Below, in pieces: positions 14,936 through 24,244 of a stretch of DNA of 42,554 bases. This DNA is from Candidatus Pacearchaeota archaeon. Lineage in GTDB: Archaea > Nanobdellota > Nanobdellia > Pacearchaeales > GW2011-AR1. The stretch is taken from assembly GCA_016186365.1 (NCBI GenBank), contig JACPLT010000007.1, positions 1 to 42,554 on the forward strand. Reading direction: 5' to 3'. Made by a program: the position numbers and the translations under genes. The notes under the pieces were generated by a model. It was not told the DNA's origin and did no database searches. It saw only the letters and a program-made list of their open reading frames with translations. Position 1 is the stretch's first letter; every line of letters begins with the position of its first letter.

Positions 14936-16984
14936 ATGATAATAAAAAAAATTCATTTAAAAAACATAAGAAGCTATGAAGACGAAGAAATTCTTTTCCC
15001 AGAAGGTTCAGTAGTTCTTGCAGGAGATATAGGAAGCGGAAAAACTTCAATCCTTCTTTCAATAGAATTTGCATTATTCGGGCTTCAGCCAGGGCAAAAA
15101 GGCTCGTCTTTATTAAGAAATGGAAAAGAAGAGGGATTTGTCTCTCTTGAAATTGAAATTGATGGAAAAAAGATAGTCATAGAAAGAGGGCTTAAAAAAG
15201 GAAAAACCATCAGCCAGACAGAATCAAAAATAGAACTAGAAAGTCAGTCCACAGACCTTTCTGTAACCGAGCTGAAAAATAAAGTTCTTTCAATACTCAA
15301 CTATCCTAAAGAATTTGCAAAAAAAACAAATCTTCTTTATAGATTTACAGTTTATACTCCTCAAGAAGAGATGAAGCAGATAATCTTAGAAGCTCCTGAA
15401 ACAAGACTAGACACCTTAAGGCATATCTTTGGCATAGACAAATACAAGCGGATAAAAGAAAACACCGAAACTTTTATAACAAACTTAAGAGAGCAGATAA
15501 GAAATTATGAGGGGCAGATAAAAGATCTGGAATTAATCAATAAAAAGCTGGAAGAGAAAAAGAACGCCATTATTTTGCTGGAATCTAACCTTGCAATTCT
15601 GGGGGATGAGCTTATTTTAAGAATAGAAGAAAGAAAAAAAGCAGAATTAGAAATAAAAGAGGTGGAAAAAAATATAAAAGAAAAAGAAAAATTTGAAAGA
15701 GAGCTGGAAAAAACAAGAATAATGATTCTCGGAAAGAATGAAGAAATCTCAAGAATAGAAAGCGAGAAAAATTCAATTATCCGGCAGGTAGAAGAGGCAA
15801 GAAAACTAAAATTTGACCCTGTTCAAATAGCTGAAATTGAAGAAAGAATAAGAAATAAAGAAAAAGAAACAGAAGAAAAGAATAAACTATACATAGAAAT
15901 ACTTTCTAAACATCGTTCTCTTCTCTCCAAAATGTCAGAATACGAAAAATTGAAGAGCCAGATATCTATACTCGACTTGTGTCCTACCTGTCTTCAGAAT
16001 GTTCCGGAAGATTATAAAAAAAATGTCGCAAGAAAATTTCAGGAGGAGATTGATAGATGCAAAAAAGAAACAGACTCCCTGTCTGCTGAAAGAAATATAA
16101 TCCTTTCTTCTATAGATAATTTAAAAAAAGAAGCTATTGCTTTTAAGAGAAATCTTGACGAGCTTAAAATTCTTAAAGTAAAGCTTGAAAATATAGCAGA
16201 AAAAGAATCCCGAATTTTAGAACTGGAGAAGCAGAAAAATAACTCTGAAAAAGATAAAAAAATTCTTGACGAGCAGATTCTTACACTAAGAGAGTCCATT
16301 TCTTTATTTAAAAAGTATGACGCTATTTTTGAAGTTAAAAACTCTGAATTAAGAGAATTGCTAAGAAAAGAAAAAGAAAAAGAGATAGAGCTTGCGAGCT
16401 CTAAAAGAGAAAAAGAGATAACATTAAAGATAATTGAAGAGATAAAAGCTGAAATTAAAACTAAGGAAGATATAAAACTTAAGTTGTTGAAGCTGACAGA
16501 ATTAGAAGACTGGCTTTCTTCTGCATTCCTTTCAGTTGTTAGTTTTACAGAGAAAAATATCATGCTGAAGCTAAGAGAGGATTTTTCAAAACTTTTTAAT
16601 GATTGGTTTAATATTCTTGTTCCAGAAAACTTCTCAGTTCGCCTTGATGAAGATTTCACCCCAGTTATAGAACAGCAGGAATATCAGATTGATTACTCTT
16701 TCATGTCAGGAGGAGAGAGAACTGCCATAGCCCTGGCATATCGCCTCGCTCTTAACCAAGTGATAAACTCCTTGATGAGCAGGATTAAAACTAAAGATTT
16801 GATTATTCTTGACGAGCCGACAGACGGCTTTTCAGAGCAGCAGCTTGACAAGATGCGGGACGTTTTGCATCAATTGAATGTTCATCAATTGATAATAGTC
16901 AGCCACGAGCCAAAGATAGAAAGTTTTGTCCAGAATATAATTAGGTTTAAGAAAGAATCCGGGATAACTAAAGTTGAAAAATAA
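14936..16984 (+). CDS. rad50: DNA double-strand break repair ATPase Rad50
   Basis: The 682-residue SMC-like ATPase shows Walker A G30-D-I-G-S-G-K-T37, Q-loop region YTPQEEM, a long coiled coil, the zinc hook C349-P-T-C352, a second coiled coil, the signature M590-S-G-G-E-R and Walker B LIILD626-E-P. The coiled coils are shorter than in typical archaeal Rad50 (about 850-900 residues), giving a compact arm, but every catalytic and dimerisation motif is present. It partners with Mre11 immediately upstream. Confidence 0.95.
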   Translation: MIIKKIHLKNIRSYEDEEILFPEGSVVLAGDIGSGKTSILLSIEFALFGLQPGQKGSSLLRNGKEEGFVSLEIEIDGKKIVIERGLKKGKTISQTESKIELESQSTDLSVTELKNKVLSILNYPKEFAKKTNLLYRFTVYTPQEEMKQIILEAPETRLDTLRHIFGIDKYKRIKENTETFITNLREQIRNYEGQIKDLELINKKLEEKKNAIILLESNLAILGDELILRIEERKKAELEIKEVEKNIKEKEKFERELEKTRIMILGKNEEISRIESEKNSIIRQVEEARKLKFDPVQIAEIEERIRNKEKETEEKNKLYIEILSKHRSLLSKMSEYEKLKSQISILDLCPTCLQNVPEDYKKNVARKFQEEIDRCKKETDSLSAERNIILSSIDNLKKEAIAFKRNLDELKILKVKLENIAEKESRILELEKQKNNSEKDKKILDEQILTLRESISLFKKYDAIFEVKNSELRELLRKEKEKEIELASSKREKEITLKIIEEIKAEIKTKEDIKLKLLKLTELEDWLSSAFLSVVSFTEKNIMLKLREDFSKLFNDWFNILVPENFSVRLDEDFTPVIEQQEYQIDYSFMSGGERTAIALAYRLALNQVINSLMSRIKTKDLIILDEPTDGFSEQQLDKMRDVLHQLNVHQLIIVSHEPKIESFVQNIIRFKKESGITKVEK

Positions 16985-16989
16985 TAAGT

Positions 16990-17808
16990 TTAATTCTTGC
17001 TGTTTATTGCTTCTAAAGCATTTTTTAAAAGAGTTTCAATATCTTCAGGTTTTTCACCATCTTTTGATTTAGGAAATTTCTTTTTAAGGGCAACTCCAAT
17101 TAAATCTTTTTCCAAAAGCTCTTTATTTGACGGGTCTTTTAGTATTCTAATCTCTTCTTCAGCTTCTCCCCCTTCTTTTCCAAAAGAAAAAGAGACATTC
17201 CCTCCTTCAGAGTATTGGTCAAAAGAATATACTCTTCCATCTTTGCTTTTAACACGAAGCATTACCCTATCATTATGTTTATTTCCCAAAGGGCAATTGA
17301 AAGTATCTATTTCTACCTTACATTCTCCACTTTCTAAAAGTTTGGTCAAATCTTCAACATGTTTTCTTATGAAAGCTCCCTTAACTTTTCTGTATAAATC
17401 CCCATACTTTTCTTCAACTATTTTTTCACTAATCAACCGAACTTTCATTTCACCATTATCTTCTATTGAAAAAATACAGGGTTTGTGATCATTATTTTTA
17501 TCTTCTTGATAATCTCCTATTGTATAAACTCTTCTTGTTCCATCATCACTTTTTACTCCTATTGTAAGAAATGACCTTGCAGGGTATTTGTATGGAGATT
17601 CTCCAGTGCTATCTTTATGAACTTCGTTCCAATAACCATTAGAAGAAAATTTTACACTTATTTTAGGTTTTGTTTCTCTCCCCTCATCAGCTTTTTCAGT
17701 TTTTTGAGCATCTTCTCCATAGAGAATTCCTGCCAATGTTCAAAAAGTGATAGCACTTGTGAATACTAGCCCTTTTTTTATTCTACCATATAGGTTTTGT
17801 TTATTCAT
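16990..17808 (-). pseudogene. Exported two-repeat protein with an in-frame TGA in its signal peptide
   Basis: Reading from ATG 17808 gives MNKQNLYGRIKKGLVFTSAITF, then TGA (codon 23), then TLAGILYGEDAQKTEK and a long open frame to 16990. The ATG overlaps the upstream lipoprotein stop (ATGAATAA), strongly supporting this start. The stop splits what reads as one signal peptide. Without it the product would be 271 codons. The exported part has two similar halves (VKSDDGTRRVYTIGDY and VKSKDGRVYSFDQY, each followed by a GE..VR/IRIL helix). A TTG at codon 25 could restart translation but would lose the signal peptide. It could be a recent nonsense mutation or a sequence error. No family recognised. 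Confidence 0.65.
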
Positions 17809-18367
17809 GTTTCTTTTCTCCTTGTCTTTGAAAGTAATCACTCATCATTCTTTTCCTTTGTTCTCTTATTTCATCAGGTGTTAATATTCCATCCTTATTA
17901 GCATCACATAATCTAATTGCCGTTGCCATTGCTTCTGGATTTTGAACAAGGCTATAAAATCCCTCAACTTCCATTCTTTTCTTTTCTGTTTCTCCCCCTT
18001 CAATTGGAATCACCTCTCTAGTTGCAGTTTTTACTATTACTGTACCTGCTTCCAATCCCGCGATAGTTACAAGTTGTGGATAATCGTCATCTAATACATA
18101 CGCAGCAGGAATTTTGGTCTCTCTTTTGCCATTTTTATGTATTATATCATATCCTAAACGCCTAACTTTTCCATCAGAATAACTTCCTAAAATTTGTCTT
18201 GCTTCCTCTTCTTTTGAGGGAGTGTATCCAGATGATAGCGGTTTATTTATATTCTGTGAAGTAGAACATCCAATATTTAAAACACTTATTAGCCCAACTA
18301 ATCCTACAGCTATACCTCTGATTAGAGTGTTTGTTGCTGATGTTGTTATTTTTTTTATTAAGCTCAT
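17801..18367 (-). CDS. Putative lipoprotein with one EF-hand
   Basis: The 188-residue protein has an N-terminal hydrophobic segment ending in L-N-I-G-C-S (Cys34), which resembles a lipobox, so it is probably lipid-anchored on the outer face. Near the C-terminus D-A-N-K-D-G-I-L-T-P-D-E (~152-163) is a classical Ca2+-binding EF-hand loop, followed by a basic helix. The middle region is not recognised. It forms a translationally coupled pair with the downstream interrupted gene. The product may act in calcium-dependent envelope contacts; this is speculative. Confidence 0.65.
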   Translation of the reverse strand: MSLIKKITTSATNTLIRGIAVGLVGLISVLNIGCSTSQNINKPLSSGYTPSKEEEARQILGSYSDGKVRRLGYDIIHKNGKRETKIPAAYVLDDDYPQLVTIAGLEAGTVIVKTATREVIPIEGGETEKKRMEVEGFYSLVQNPEAMATAIRLCDANKDGILTPDEIREQRKRMMSDYFQRQGEKKHE

Positions 18368-18374
18368 TTTATTC

Positions 18375-18412
18375 TATTTTATTTAATAAAATAGGGTTTA
18401 TAAATCTTTCTA
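18375..18412 (-). promoter_or_regulatory. Promoter and palindromic operator-like site of the lipoprotein operon
   Basis: On the minus strand, ATAGAAAGATTTATAAACCC (about 18393-18412) is a strong BRE/TATA element. Directly downstream, near the predicted start of transcription, CTATTTTA and TAAAATAG (18375-18382 and 18388-18395) form a perfect inverted repeat with a 5-nt spacer. This is a plausible operator. A related AAAATAGAATAAAA string also precedes the proteasome gene. Confidence 0.5.
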
Positions 18413-18466
18413 TTTATTGTATCTTAATAGTAGTACTAAATAGAAAAATAAGAACTAACTTTTTTC

Positions 18467-19795
18467 TCACACATTCTTAACAAACCCCTTCTTAAACTCC
18501 TTCTTATCAATAACAACTTTATTCTCAACTCTCCCAGCCGAAGAATCCCTGACAACTATATACTCTCCTAATGGAAGATAAACTATTTTATTCTTCCCAA
18601 CAACAGAGAAAAATGGAACTTCATCTCCCAATGTTTCTCTGCTCACAATCCCACAATCCGAATTGCCAAGCGAGCAACTTGCAGGATAACCCTTATTTCC
18701 CAAAAATCCAGCATTAAATTTGGGCTTAAAACTAACCTTAATATTTTTGCCTTTAGCAATGCTAGAATCAATCTTTAAGCAATTCACTTTCTTTGTTATC
18801 TCACTAAACATTCCATTCTTTAATTTAAATGTAATCATGCTAGCTTTTGAGCATCCCTCTTTCTCTGCTATTCCCACTAAATTCAGATTAAAATTAACTT
18901 TATTCCCTTGATATTTATAACTATTAGAGGGAGTGTCAATCTCCAATTCCCAGATATAATTATCGACATATTTGCCAGCAATAGAAACTTGAACAACTCC
19001 ATTTGTATTGCTAGTTAAAAATACAGGAGCTTCATACTCTGTCTTAATCTCAGCTTCTATTCCTGGAATTAATCCTATTAAAGGAACCTGTTTTCTTTTA
19101 ATTTCATCATTGAAATAATAAAGTGTAGAATTCAATTCCTTTACTCCGGTATTGTAAGTTTTGCATAAGTCATAACTTATAACAAACTTCATAACAACAT
19201 TAGAATTTTTATTTTGTGTTCCTGAATTATACCAATTAAATTCTTCCCGATACACCTCTTCTTCTGTTTTGCCAAAATATTCAATCCTCTTATTCATCTC
19301 GCTGTCATTTATCCCAATAAATATAGAAAAGGAATTTTCACTATCAAAGTTAATGCCTCTTTCAAACATCTTTTCATTAATAATCTGGCTTAACTTATTA
19401 TTAAAATAAAAAATATAAGCTTCATGATTAATATTCAAGCTGTCGCATAATTCATATCCTTCAGGAACTATCTCTTCTAAAATAAACCCTTCAAAGTTGT
19501 CCTCATTATTAAAATAAACAACTCTCTTAATTCTCACACTTTCTCCGCTATAAAACTTTATCTCCTGCTTCTTGTCAGAATATGCCAGATTACTGGCAGA
19601 AGAATAAACCTGCGGATTTCCAATACTCGGAATAGAAGCTAAAATATCCTCACTATAACTAGACGCAGGATTATTTACAATATTCCCTGTAATTTTGCTC
19701 CAGCTAAATAAAACAACAATCGCAATTATAGCGATAATTGCAATTCCTATTCCCAGTTTAATCCATCCACCATAATTTTGCTCTTTGTTTTTCAT
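18467..19795 (-). CDS. Conserved membrane-anchored partner of the Cys-rich repeat protein, copy 2
   Basis: The 442-residue protein is the paralogue of 5973-7301, with the same length, the same N-terminal helix, SKITGNIV motif and C-terminus, and substitutions scattered evenly. It overlaps the upstream repeat-protein gene by 38 nt, exactly as in copy 1. Conservation of a whole 442-residue sequence, while its upstream partner has diverged, implies it works with a constant element such as the shared C-terminal half of the big protein or the secretion route. Confidence 0.8.
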   Translation of the reverse strand: MKNKEQNYGGWIKLGIGIAIIAIIAIVVLFSWSKITGNIVNNPASSYSEDILASIPSIGNPQVYSSASNLAYSDKKQEIKFYSGESVRIKRVVYFNNEDNFEGFILEEIVPEGYELCDSLNINHEAYIFYFNNKLSQIINEKMFERGINFDSENSFSIFIGINDSEMNKRIEYFGKTEEEVYREEFNWYNSGTQNKNSNVVMKFVISYDLCKTYNTGVKELNSTLYYFNDEIKRKQVPLIGLIPGIEAEIKTEYEAPVFLTSNTNGVVQVSIAGKYVDNYIWELEIDTPSNSYKYQGNKVNFNLNLVGIAEKEGCSKASMITFKLKNGMFSEITKKVNCLKIDSSIAKGKNIKVSFKPKFNAGFLGNKGYPASCSLGNSDCGIVSRETLGDEVPFFSVVGKNKIVYLPLGEYIVVRDSSAGRVENKVVIDKKEFKKGFVKNV

Positions 19796-22700
19796 CTCTA
19801 TCTCCTGTTTTGAATATAAAACTTAAAAATTCTTTATTATCAAGAATTCCATCATCATTTGAATCAGGCCCTCCCAAGCAGTCCTGCGGACATGAGAAGA
19901 AATTTTCCCCAGTATAATAATCACAGACACTATCCGGATAACAAGTTGGAGTAGTCATCCTGCATTCTCCAGAGATACATTTATATTCACAGTCTTGTTT
20001 TCCCATAAGACATAATCTTGCAGAACAATCTTCATTAGATGTACACCAGTTATTATAATCTCCATAAAAAAGTTCATTATAACCTTGATTTATCAAATCT
20101 TCGGGACTAACTAAGAAATCAAGATAAAAATTAGTGCAATCTACTTTCAGTTTGTTTATCTCAATTTGAGCAGATTCTCCATAGCTTGTAAAAGTTTCAG
20201 GCAGTATCTCAATTTTAAGATTATCAAAATTTATTGCAGGACTGCTTGCGCTCAATGTGAATGTCTGTGTTTTTTCAATATCATAACCGCACATCATTTC
20301 TTCATCTTCTATCTCTGCGATCTTATTGTTTTTTGTATTCCCAGAAATTCTTAATTTTACTTCTCCAGGATTTCCACTTATAATTTTTGTCTGATATGCT
20401 TCTCCTTGCCCGTCAAATCCAGGATAAATATATTTAGAATTTGTTGAATAAAATATTGTTTGAAGTTGTGTTTGAGCAGGATTTGAATTTATTTTTATTT
20501 TTTCTTCACTAATACTGCAAGGAGAAGAGTCACTTAAACGATAATTTATCATAGCACTGGGCATAATTGCCTCGGTATGCAACTCGGTTTCTACCGCATT
20601 TTTAAACTTTGCTCCGGAATCTCCCATCCCAACACTGCATCCCCCAAAAATTATTTTTTTAAAACACCCAATAGTTTTGGGATTTTTTTCTACAATTGCA
20701 TGTAAATTATCGGTACTTAATGCAATCTCGTCATAAGAATATCCTACTGAAGGTTCTCCAAACCATTGCAATCCAGGTCTGCCATGATTTGATAAAAATA
20801 AAGTATATTTACGTTGAGAATTGCTGCATTTTTCACATGCATCATTTAAAAATTTAAAAACTTCATTTATCGTTTTAAAATTGAAAAAAATATTTTGATT
20901 TGAATATTCTCCACCTTGAATAGTTATTTCCATTCCATCATGTAAAGAATAAAAATCTCTATGAGTAGAAAACAAAAGAGTGTCAAAATCATTGCAACTC
21001 TCGCATTGGGCGTTAACTATCCTATCTGAAAAAGATTTATGGGTTATACAAACTTGATTATCTCCACACCCAAAGAGAGCACCTTTGAAGCACCCCTCGC
21101 CATCTTGACATACATATTTTTGGATAGTATTAAAATCCAAACATTGCGAGCCACAAGATTTATCATTATCAAATCCATTGCAATCTATTTCATCATATTG
21201 GATTTCTTCTCCCCGAACATTAGTTTTCACATTTTTTACACAGACATCCCCTAAATTCGGATTATATGATGTTTTTATAATATTTGAACAAACCCCAATA
21301 TCAGTCTGACATAAAAATTTTTCAAATATTGGGGCGTCTTTATTTCTAGAACATATTCTGGGGCAAATTGGATTTTCACTGCTACAATAAAATTTATTTT
21401 TATTTTTTTCAGAAGTACAAAAAACAGGTCTTCCGTCATGGTCATAAAGTGCTTTCTCATCTTTTTTACAGCATATAGATGTTTCCATATTCTTTCCTTT
21501 AGCATAATCCCCTATCCCATACTTAATACCTAATATATCACAACAACCCTTAGGATATCCAAACTCATGGGTAGTTATATCTTCTCCCTCCCCACAACAT
21601 AGTGCTTTTTCAGAAATTTTATCTTGGGAGTATTCTTCTCTACCATATTTAAGACGGGAATTGGGGCAGCAAGATTTTGGTTCTCCAGTAGTATCTCTTA
21701 AAACTCCCATGCCTTCTTTACAGCATATAGATGTTTCCATATTCTTTCCTTTAGCATAATCTCCTCTGCCATATCCGCGGTTCTCTTCTTTGCAGCATTC
21801 TAAAGGTTCTCCCTTTGAGTTTGTAGTAGCTACCGCTCCATTTTCCTTGCAACAAATAGATTTTGAGCCATCTCTACCAAATTTAATATTATTTTCATTA
21901 CAACAAAAAATTGGCAATTGCCCTCCTTCTAAAGCTAATATTCGTGGGATTTCTCCTTCATTGCAACAAACCGCTTGAGGCAGTTCGCCGGTAAAAGAAT
22001 ATTTTCCAGTACCCTTTACAAGATTTCCTTCGGGGCAACACTCTATTGGAATTCCTGGAAAAATTATAGCTGCTTCTTCTCCACGGTTGCAACACAAAGA
22101 GGTTGGATAACTCCCTTCAGATGCGTAATCTAATAATCCCCATTTATTATTCTCCTCTGAACAACAAGAAGGCACACCTTCAATATTGTAACTAGCTATT
22201 TTATCTGCACTACAACAGATAAAATCATATGTTTTCTTGTAGACATATTTTTTAGGTTTATTTGAATCATCACATCCAGGATCAGGATTAATGAGAATTG
22301 GAGAAGGGTTTTCTATAATGCAATCACATCCATTTTTTGAGTTACAAGAAGGATTTCCAGTAGTATCTGTTCCAGAATAAGTCACATCACATTTTTTACC
22401 CGATTTATCGCACCATAAACAGGATTTATGACAAACTCCGGTGATACATTCGGAATTATGAAAATCCCAAAAATCATCTGAATTGCTTCGTTTTGGTCTG
22501 CAAAAAGAAGATTTTTTATCTTCAAAACCTCCGTAACTGCACCCTATCATATAGTTATTGCAATCTTCTATAGGAAATGGACAATTTGTTCCAGTTAAAA
22601 TTTCCTGCAAATTAAATTTTGAGTTTCTTATATCTCTTGGAGTATAAGGAGAGCAGCCAGTAAATGAGCATACTCCGTTATTAGTGATAGAACATGCAGA

Positions 22701-22976
22701 ATTGTCACTGCATCCAAGATTTTTGCAAGTGCAATATCCCATACCAATATTTAAGCTACACCCTAAAAAAGGAGTACACATCCCAGAAGTTTGAGACGCT
22801 TGTGTCCAAAAACAAGGAACATTTTTCTCACTTATTTCAACATAAGAACTCTCACATTGAATTTTATTCAAATTTTCACAAGAACTTACTTCGGTTCCAG
22901 AGCAAGCACCATAAACTCCTGCCAAACTCAAACTCACAACTAAAATCAACCCCAGCATCAACACCGCTTTTCTCAT
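19758..22976 (-). CDS. Giant secreted Cys-rich repeat protein with a clan CD-like His/Cys domain, copy 2
   Basis: The 1,072-residue protein has the same signal peptide as copy 1 (MRKAVLMLGLILVVSLSLAG) but an unrelated-looking N-terminal Cys-rich segment. Residues ~260-550 are repeats with paired CC motifs (GxPxxCC...YGxxxY...SICC). The shared domain then contains LSNHGRPG with H731 and FGGCSVG with C780, then YSTN...YPGF...YQTK, IEILPETF and the end RDEKQRAKLWWMD. The domain order thus matches copy 1 while the repeats differ. It is likely exported and disulfide-rich. Function could be adhesion, surface proteolysis or a contact-dependent effector; none is proven. Confidence 0.82.
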   Translation of the reverse strand: MRKAVLMLGLILVVSLSLAGVYGACSGTEVSSCENLNKIQCESSYVEISEKNVPCFWTQASQTSGMCTPFLGCSLNIGMGYCTCKNLGCSDNSACSITNNGVCSFTGCSPYTPRDIRNSKFNLQEILTGTNCPFPIEDCNNYMIGCSYGGFEDKKSSFCRPKRSNSDDFWDFHNSECITGVCHKSCLWCDKSGKKCDVTYSGTDTTGNPSCNSKNGCDCIIENPSPILINPDPGCDDSNKPKKYVYKKTYDFICCSADKIASYNIEGVPSCCSEENNKWGLLDYASEGSYPTSLCCNRGEEAAIIFPGIPIECCPEGNLVKGTGKYSFTGELPQAVCCNEGEIPRILALEGGQLPIFCCNENNIKFGRDGSKSICCKENGAVATTNSKGEPLECCKEENRGYGRGDYAKGKNMETSICCKEGMGVLRDTTGEPKSCCPNSRLKYGREEYSQDKISEKALCCGEGEDITTHEFGYPKGCCDILGIKYGIGDYAKGKNMETSICCKKDEKALYDHDGRPVFCTSEKNKNKFYCSSENPICPRICSRNKDAPIFEKFLCQTDIGVCSNIIKTSYNPNLGDVCVKNVKTNVRGEEIQYDEIDCNGFDNDKSCGSQCLDFNTIQKYVCQDGEGCFKGALFGCGDNQVCITHKSFSDRIVNAQCESCNDFDTLLFSTHRDFYSLHDGMEITIQGGEYSNQNIFFNFKTINEVFKFLNDACEKCSNSQRKYTLFLSNHGRPGLQWFGEPSVGYSYDEIALSTDNLHAIVEKNPKTIGCFKKIIFGGCSVGMGDSGAKFKNAVETELHTEAIMPSAMINYRLSDSSPCSISEEKIKINSNPAQTQLQTIFYSTNSKYIYPGFDGQGEAYQTKIISGNPGEVKLRISGNTKNNKIAEIEDEEMMCGYDIEKTQTFTLSASSPAINFDNLKIEILPETFTSYGESAQIEINKLKVDCTNFYLDFLVSPEDLINQGYNELFYGDYNNWCTSNEDCSARLCLMGKQDCEYKCISGECRMTTPTCYPDSVCDYYTGENFFSCPQDCLGGPDSNDDGILDNKEFLSFIFKTGDRDEKQRAKLWWMD
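21470..22160 (-). repeat. Coding repeats of the second Cys-rich protein
   Basis: Degenerate units encode alternating CC pairs. Two blocks of about 43 nt, near 21475-21510 and 21716-21761, are nearly identical (encoding YAKGKNMETSICCK), again indicating recent intragenic exchange. The repeat consensus differs from that of the copy 1 gene. Confidence 0.7.
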
Positions 22977-23045
22977 AAAACTTTAAATAAAAATGGGTTT
23001 TTATTTATTTCTCTTTTTCATATTCTGGCAAAATCCGTAAAAATC

Positions 23046-23079
23046 CGCAAGTTTTATAAATAAGTATAACAGTTATACT
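23046..23079 (+). promoter_or_regulatory. Promoter and perfect operator palindrome of the VapBC-type pair
   Basis: CGCAAGTTTTATAAATA (about 23046-23062) is a BRE/TATA element. It is followed by AGTATAAC-A-GTTATACT (23063-23079), a perfect 17-bp palindrome ending 2 nt before the ATG. Its position over the expected transcription start fits autoregulation by the antitoxin. Confidence 0.7.
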
Positions 23080-23081
23080 TT

Positions 23082-23336
23082 ATGGAAAACAAATGTATCA
23101 AAGATGTAGATGAAAAAACTTGGAAAGATTTCAAGGCGATAGCCATAAAAAATAGAATTAAAATGTCAATTTTATTAAAGATAATGGTAAATGAATTTGA
23201 AAGAAACTCCAAAAATTTATGGGGAAAAATATTATCCAGGAAAAAATCTCTAACTAATAAAGAAGCAGAAGACATTGAAAATATTGTAAGAAAAATAAGA
23301 AAAGAAAGAGGATTTAGAGATGAGCCTGGTTTTTGA
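23082..23336 (+). CDS. Antitoxin of a VapBC-type pair (ribbon-helix-helix-like)
   Basis: The 84-residue basic protein has an N-terminal segment (KCIKDVDEKTWKDFKAIAIKNRIKMSILLKIMVNEF) with the beta-strand/two-helix pattern of ribbon-helix-helix DNA-binding domains. A charged toxin-binding tail follows. It overlaps the PIN-domain toxin gene by 17 nt and lies under a palindromic operator. The exact VapB subfamily is not recognised. Confidence 0.75.
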   Translation: MENKCIKDVDEKTWKDFKAIAIKNRIKMSILLKIMVNEFERNSKNLWGKILSRKKSLTNKEAEDIENIVRKIRKERGFRDEPGF

Positions 23337-23712
23337 CACTTCTATATTGATATCTATTGAAAGAGGAGAGCAGCAAACAATAAATAAATTAAGGGAATTA
23401 TCCAAATCTTATCCCTCTCCTCCTCAATTAACTTTCGTCTCTTTTTTCGAATATTTAACAGGGCTGAAAATTAGAAAGAGCAAGTCTTTTGATGATAACC
23501 TCAAATTTTTGAAAAATTTCAATGTTCTTCACACAACCCCTTCAACTGCAGAAATTCTCTCTGATTTGAAAGTAGAATATGATAAAAAAGGCATGACCTT
23601 ACCATTAGCAGATTTATTGTCCGCTTCAATTGTAATAGAGAATAATTTTATCCTTGTAACTAAAGACAAGGATTTTGATAAAATAGGGGAATTAAAGAAA
23701 ATTATTCTATAG
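23320..23712 (+). CDS. vapC: PIN-domain ribonuclease toxin (VapC)
   Basis: The 130-residue PIN domain has the acidic active site: D6 (VFDTS), E44 (SFFEYLTG), D98 (PLADLLSA) and D116/D118 (TKDKDFDKI). VapC toxins cleave tRNA or rRNA and are neutralised by the cognate antitoxin, encoded here by the overlapping upstream gene. Length is standard, and all catalytic residues are present, so it is probably active. Confidence 0.88.
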   Translation: MSLVFDTSILISIERGEQQTINKLRELSKSYPSPPQLTFVSFFEYLTGLKIRKSKSFDDNLKFLKNFNVLHTTPSTAEILSDLKVEYDKKGMTLPLADLLSASIVIENNFILVTKDKDFDKIGELKKIIL

Positions 23713-23744
23713 GGAAAGTCTTTCTTTTATAAGACAATAAGCTA

Positions 23745-24056
23745 TCAAGTTTTACTTTGCAATCGCTTCTTCAATTCTCTCAATTTTTCTTCTGGTAACT
23801 CCTGGCTGTCTGCCAGAATGTCCTCAAGAAAAACACTTTGATAAATCTGACACCCTCTACTTTTAGATGTTGAATCCAATATTAATATATCAAACTCCAT
23901 TTTTCCCGCCCTATCTGGATAAGCTTCAACTATTTCATATACTATTCTTTCTTCAGTTCTTCTTCTTGTTGGATCAACTGCATAATCTCTTAAAGGAGCC
24001 CCTTTAAAAAATCTTCCTTTCAATGATCTTGCAACAATTTGACGGGCAGTAATCAT
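23745..24056 (-). CDS. Conserved-looking hypothetical protein
   Basis: The 103-residue soluble protein begins MITARQIVARSLKGRFFKG. Mixed alpha/beta character is visible (RIVYEIVEAYPD, MEFDILILD), and the C-terminus (LPEEKLRELKKRLQSK) is a charged helix. There is no signal peptide and no motif I recognise. It is convergent with vapC and divergent from psmB. Codon use looks native. Confidence 0.5.
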   Translation of the reverse strand: MITARQIVARSLKGRFFKGAPLRDYAVDPTRRRTEERIVYEIVEAYPDRAGKMEFDILILDSTSKSRGCQIYQSVFLEDILADSQELPEEKLRELKKRLQSKT

Positions 24057-24155
24057 TTTATTAATCCCCCAATTGAATATTTAAAGATTATTGCATTTGA
24101 TTAGTATATGCCCCCTCTGGACATATGTCACCTGCGTCCACAATTTCAACACCAT

Positions 24156-24171
24156 AAAAAGATTTATAAAC
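24156..24171 (+). promoter_or_regulatory. Promoter of psmB-aCPSF1
   Basis: AAAAAGATTTATAAACC is a consensus-like BRE/TATA element about 75-90 nt upstream of the ATG at 24245. The leader contains ATTCTATT and AATAGAAT as an inverted repeat (~24197-24227), which may be a regulatory site. The rest of the gap 24057-24155 holds no gene I can see. Confidence 0.6.
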
Positions 24172-24244
24172 CGACAAATCCATAAATAGAGATAAATTCT
24201 ATTAAATTAAGGTTCTATAAAATAGAATAAAAGAGATTACTAAA

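Noticed and set aside
18467-22976. The two cassette copies as an assembly duplication
   Set aside because: The partners differ at scattered residues and the large proteins differ strongly, so the copies are genuine paralogues.
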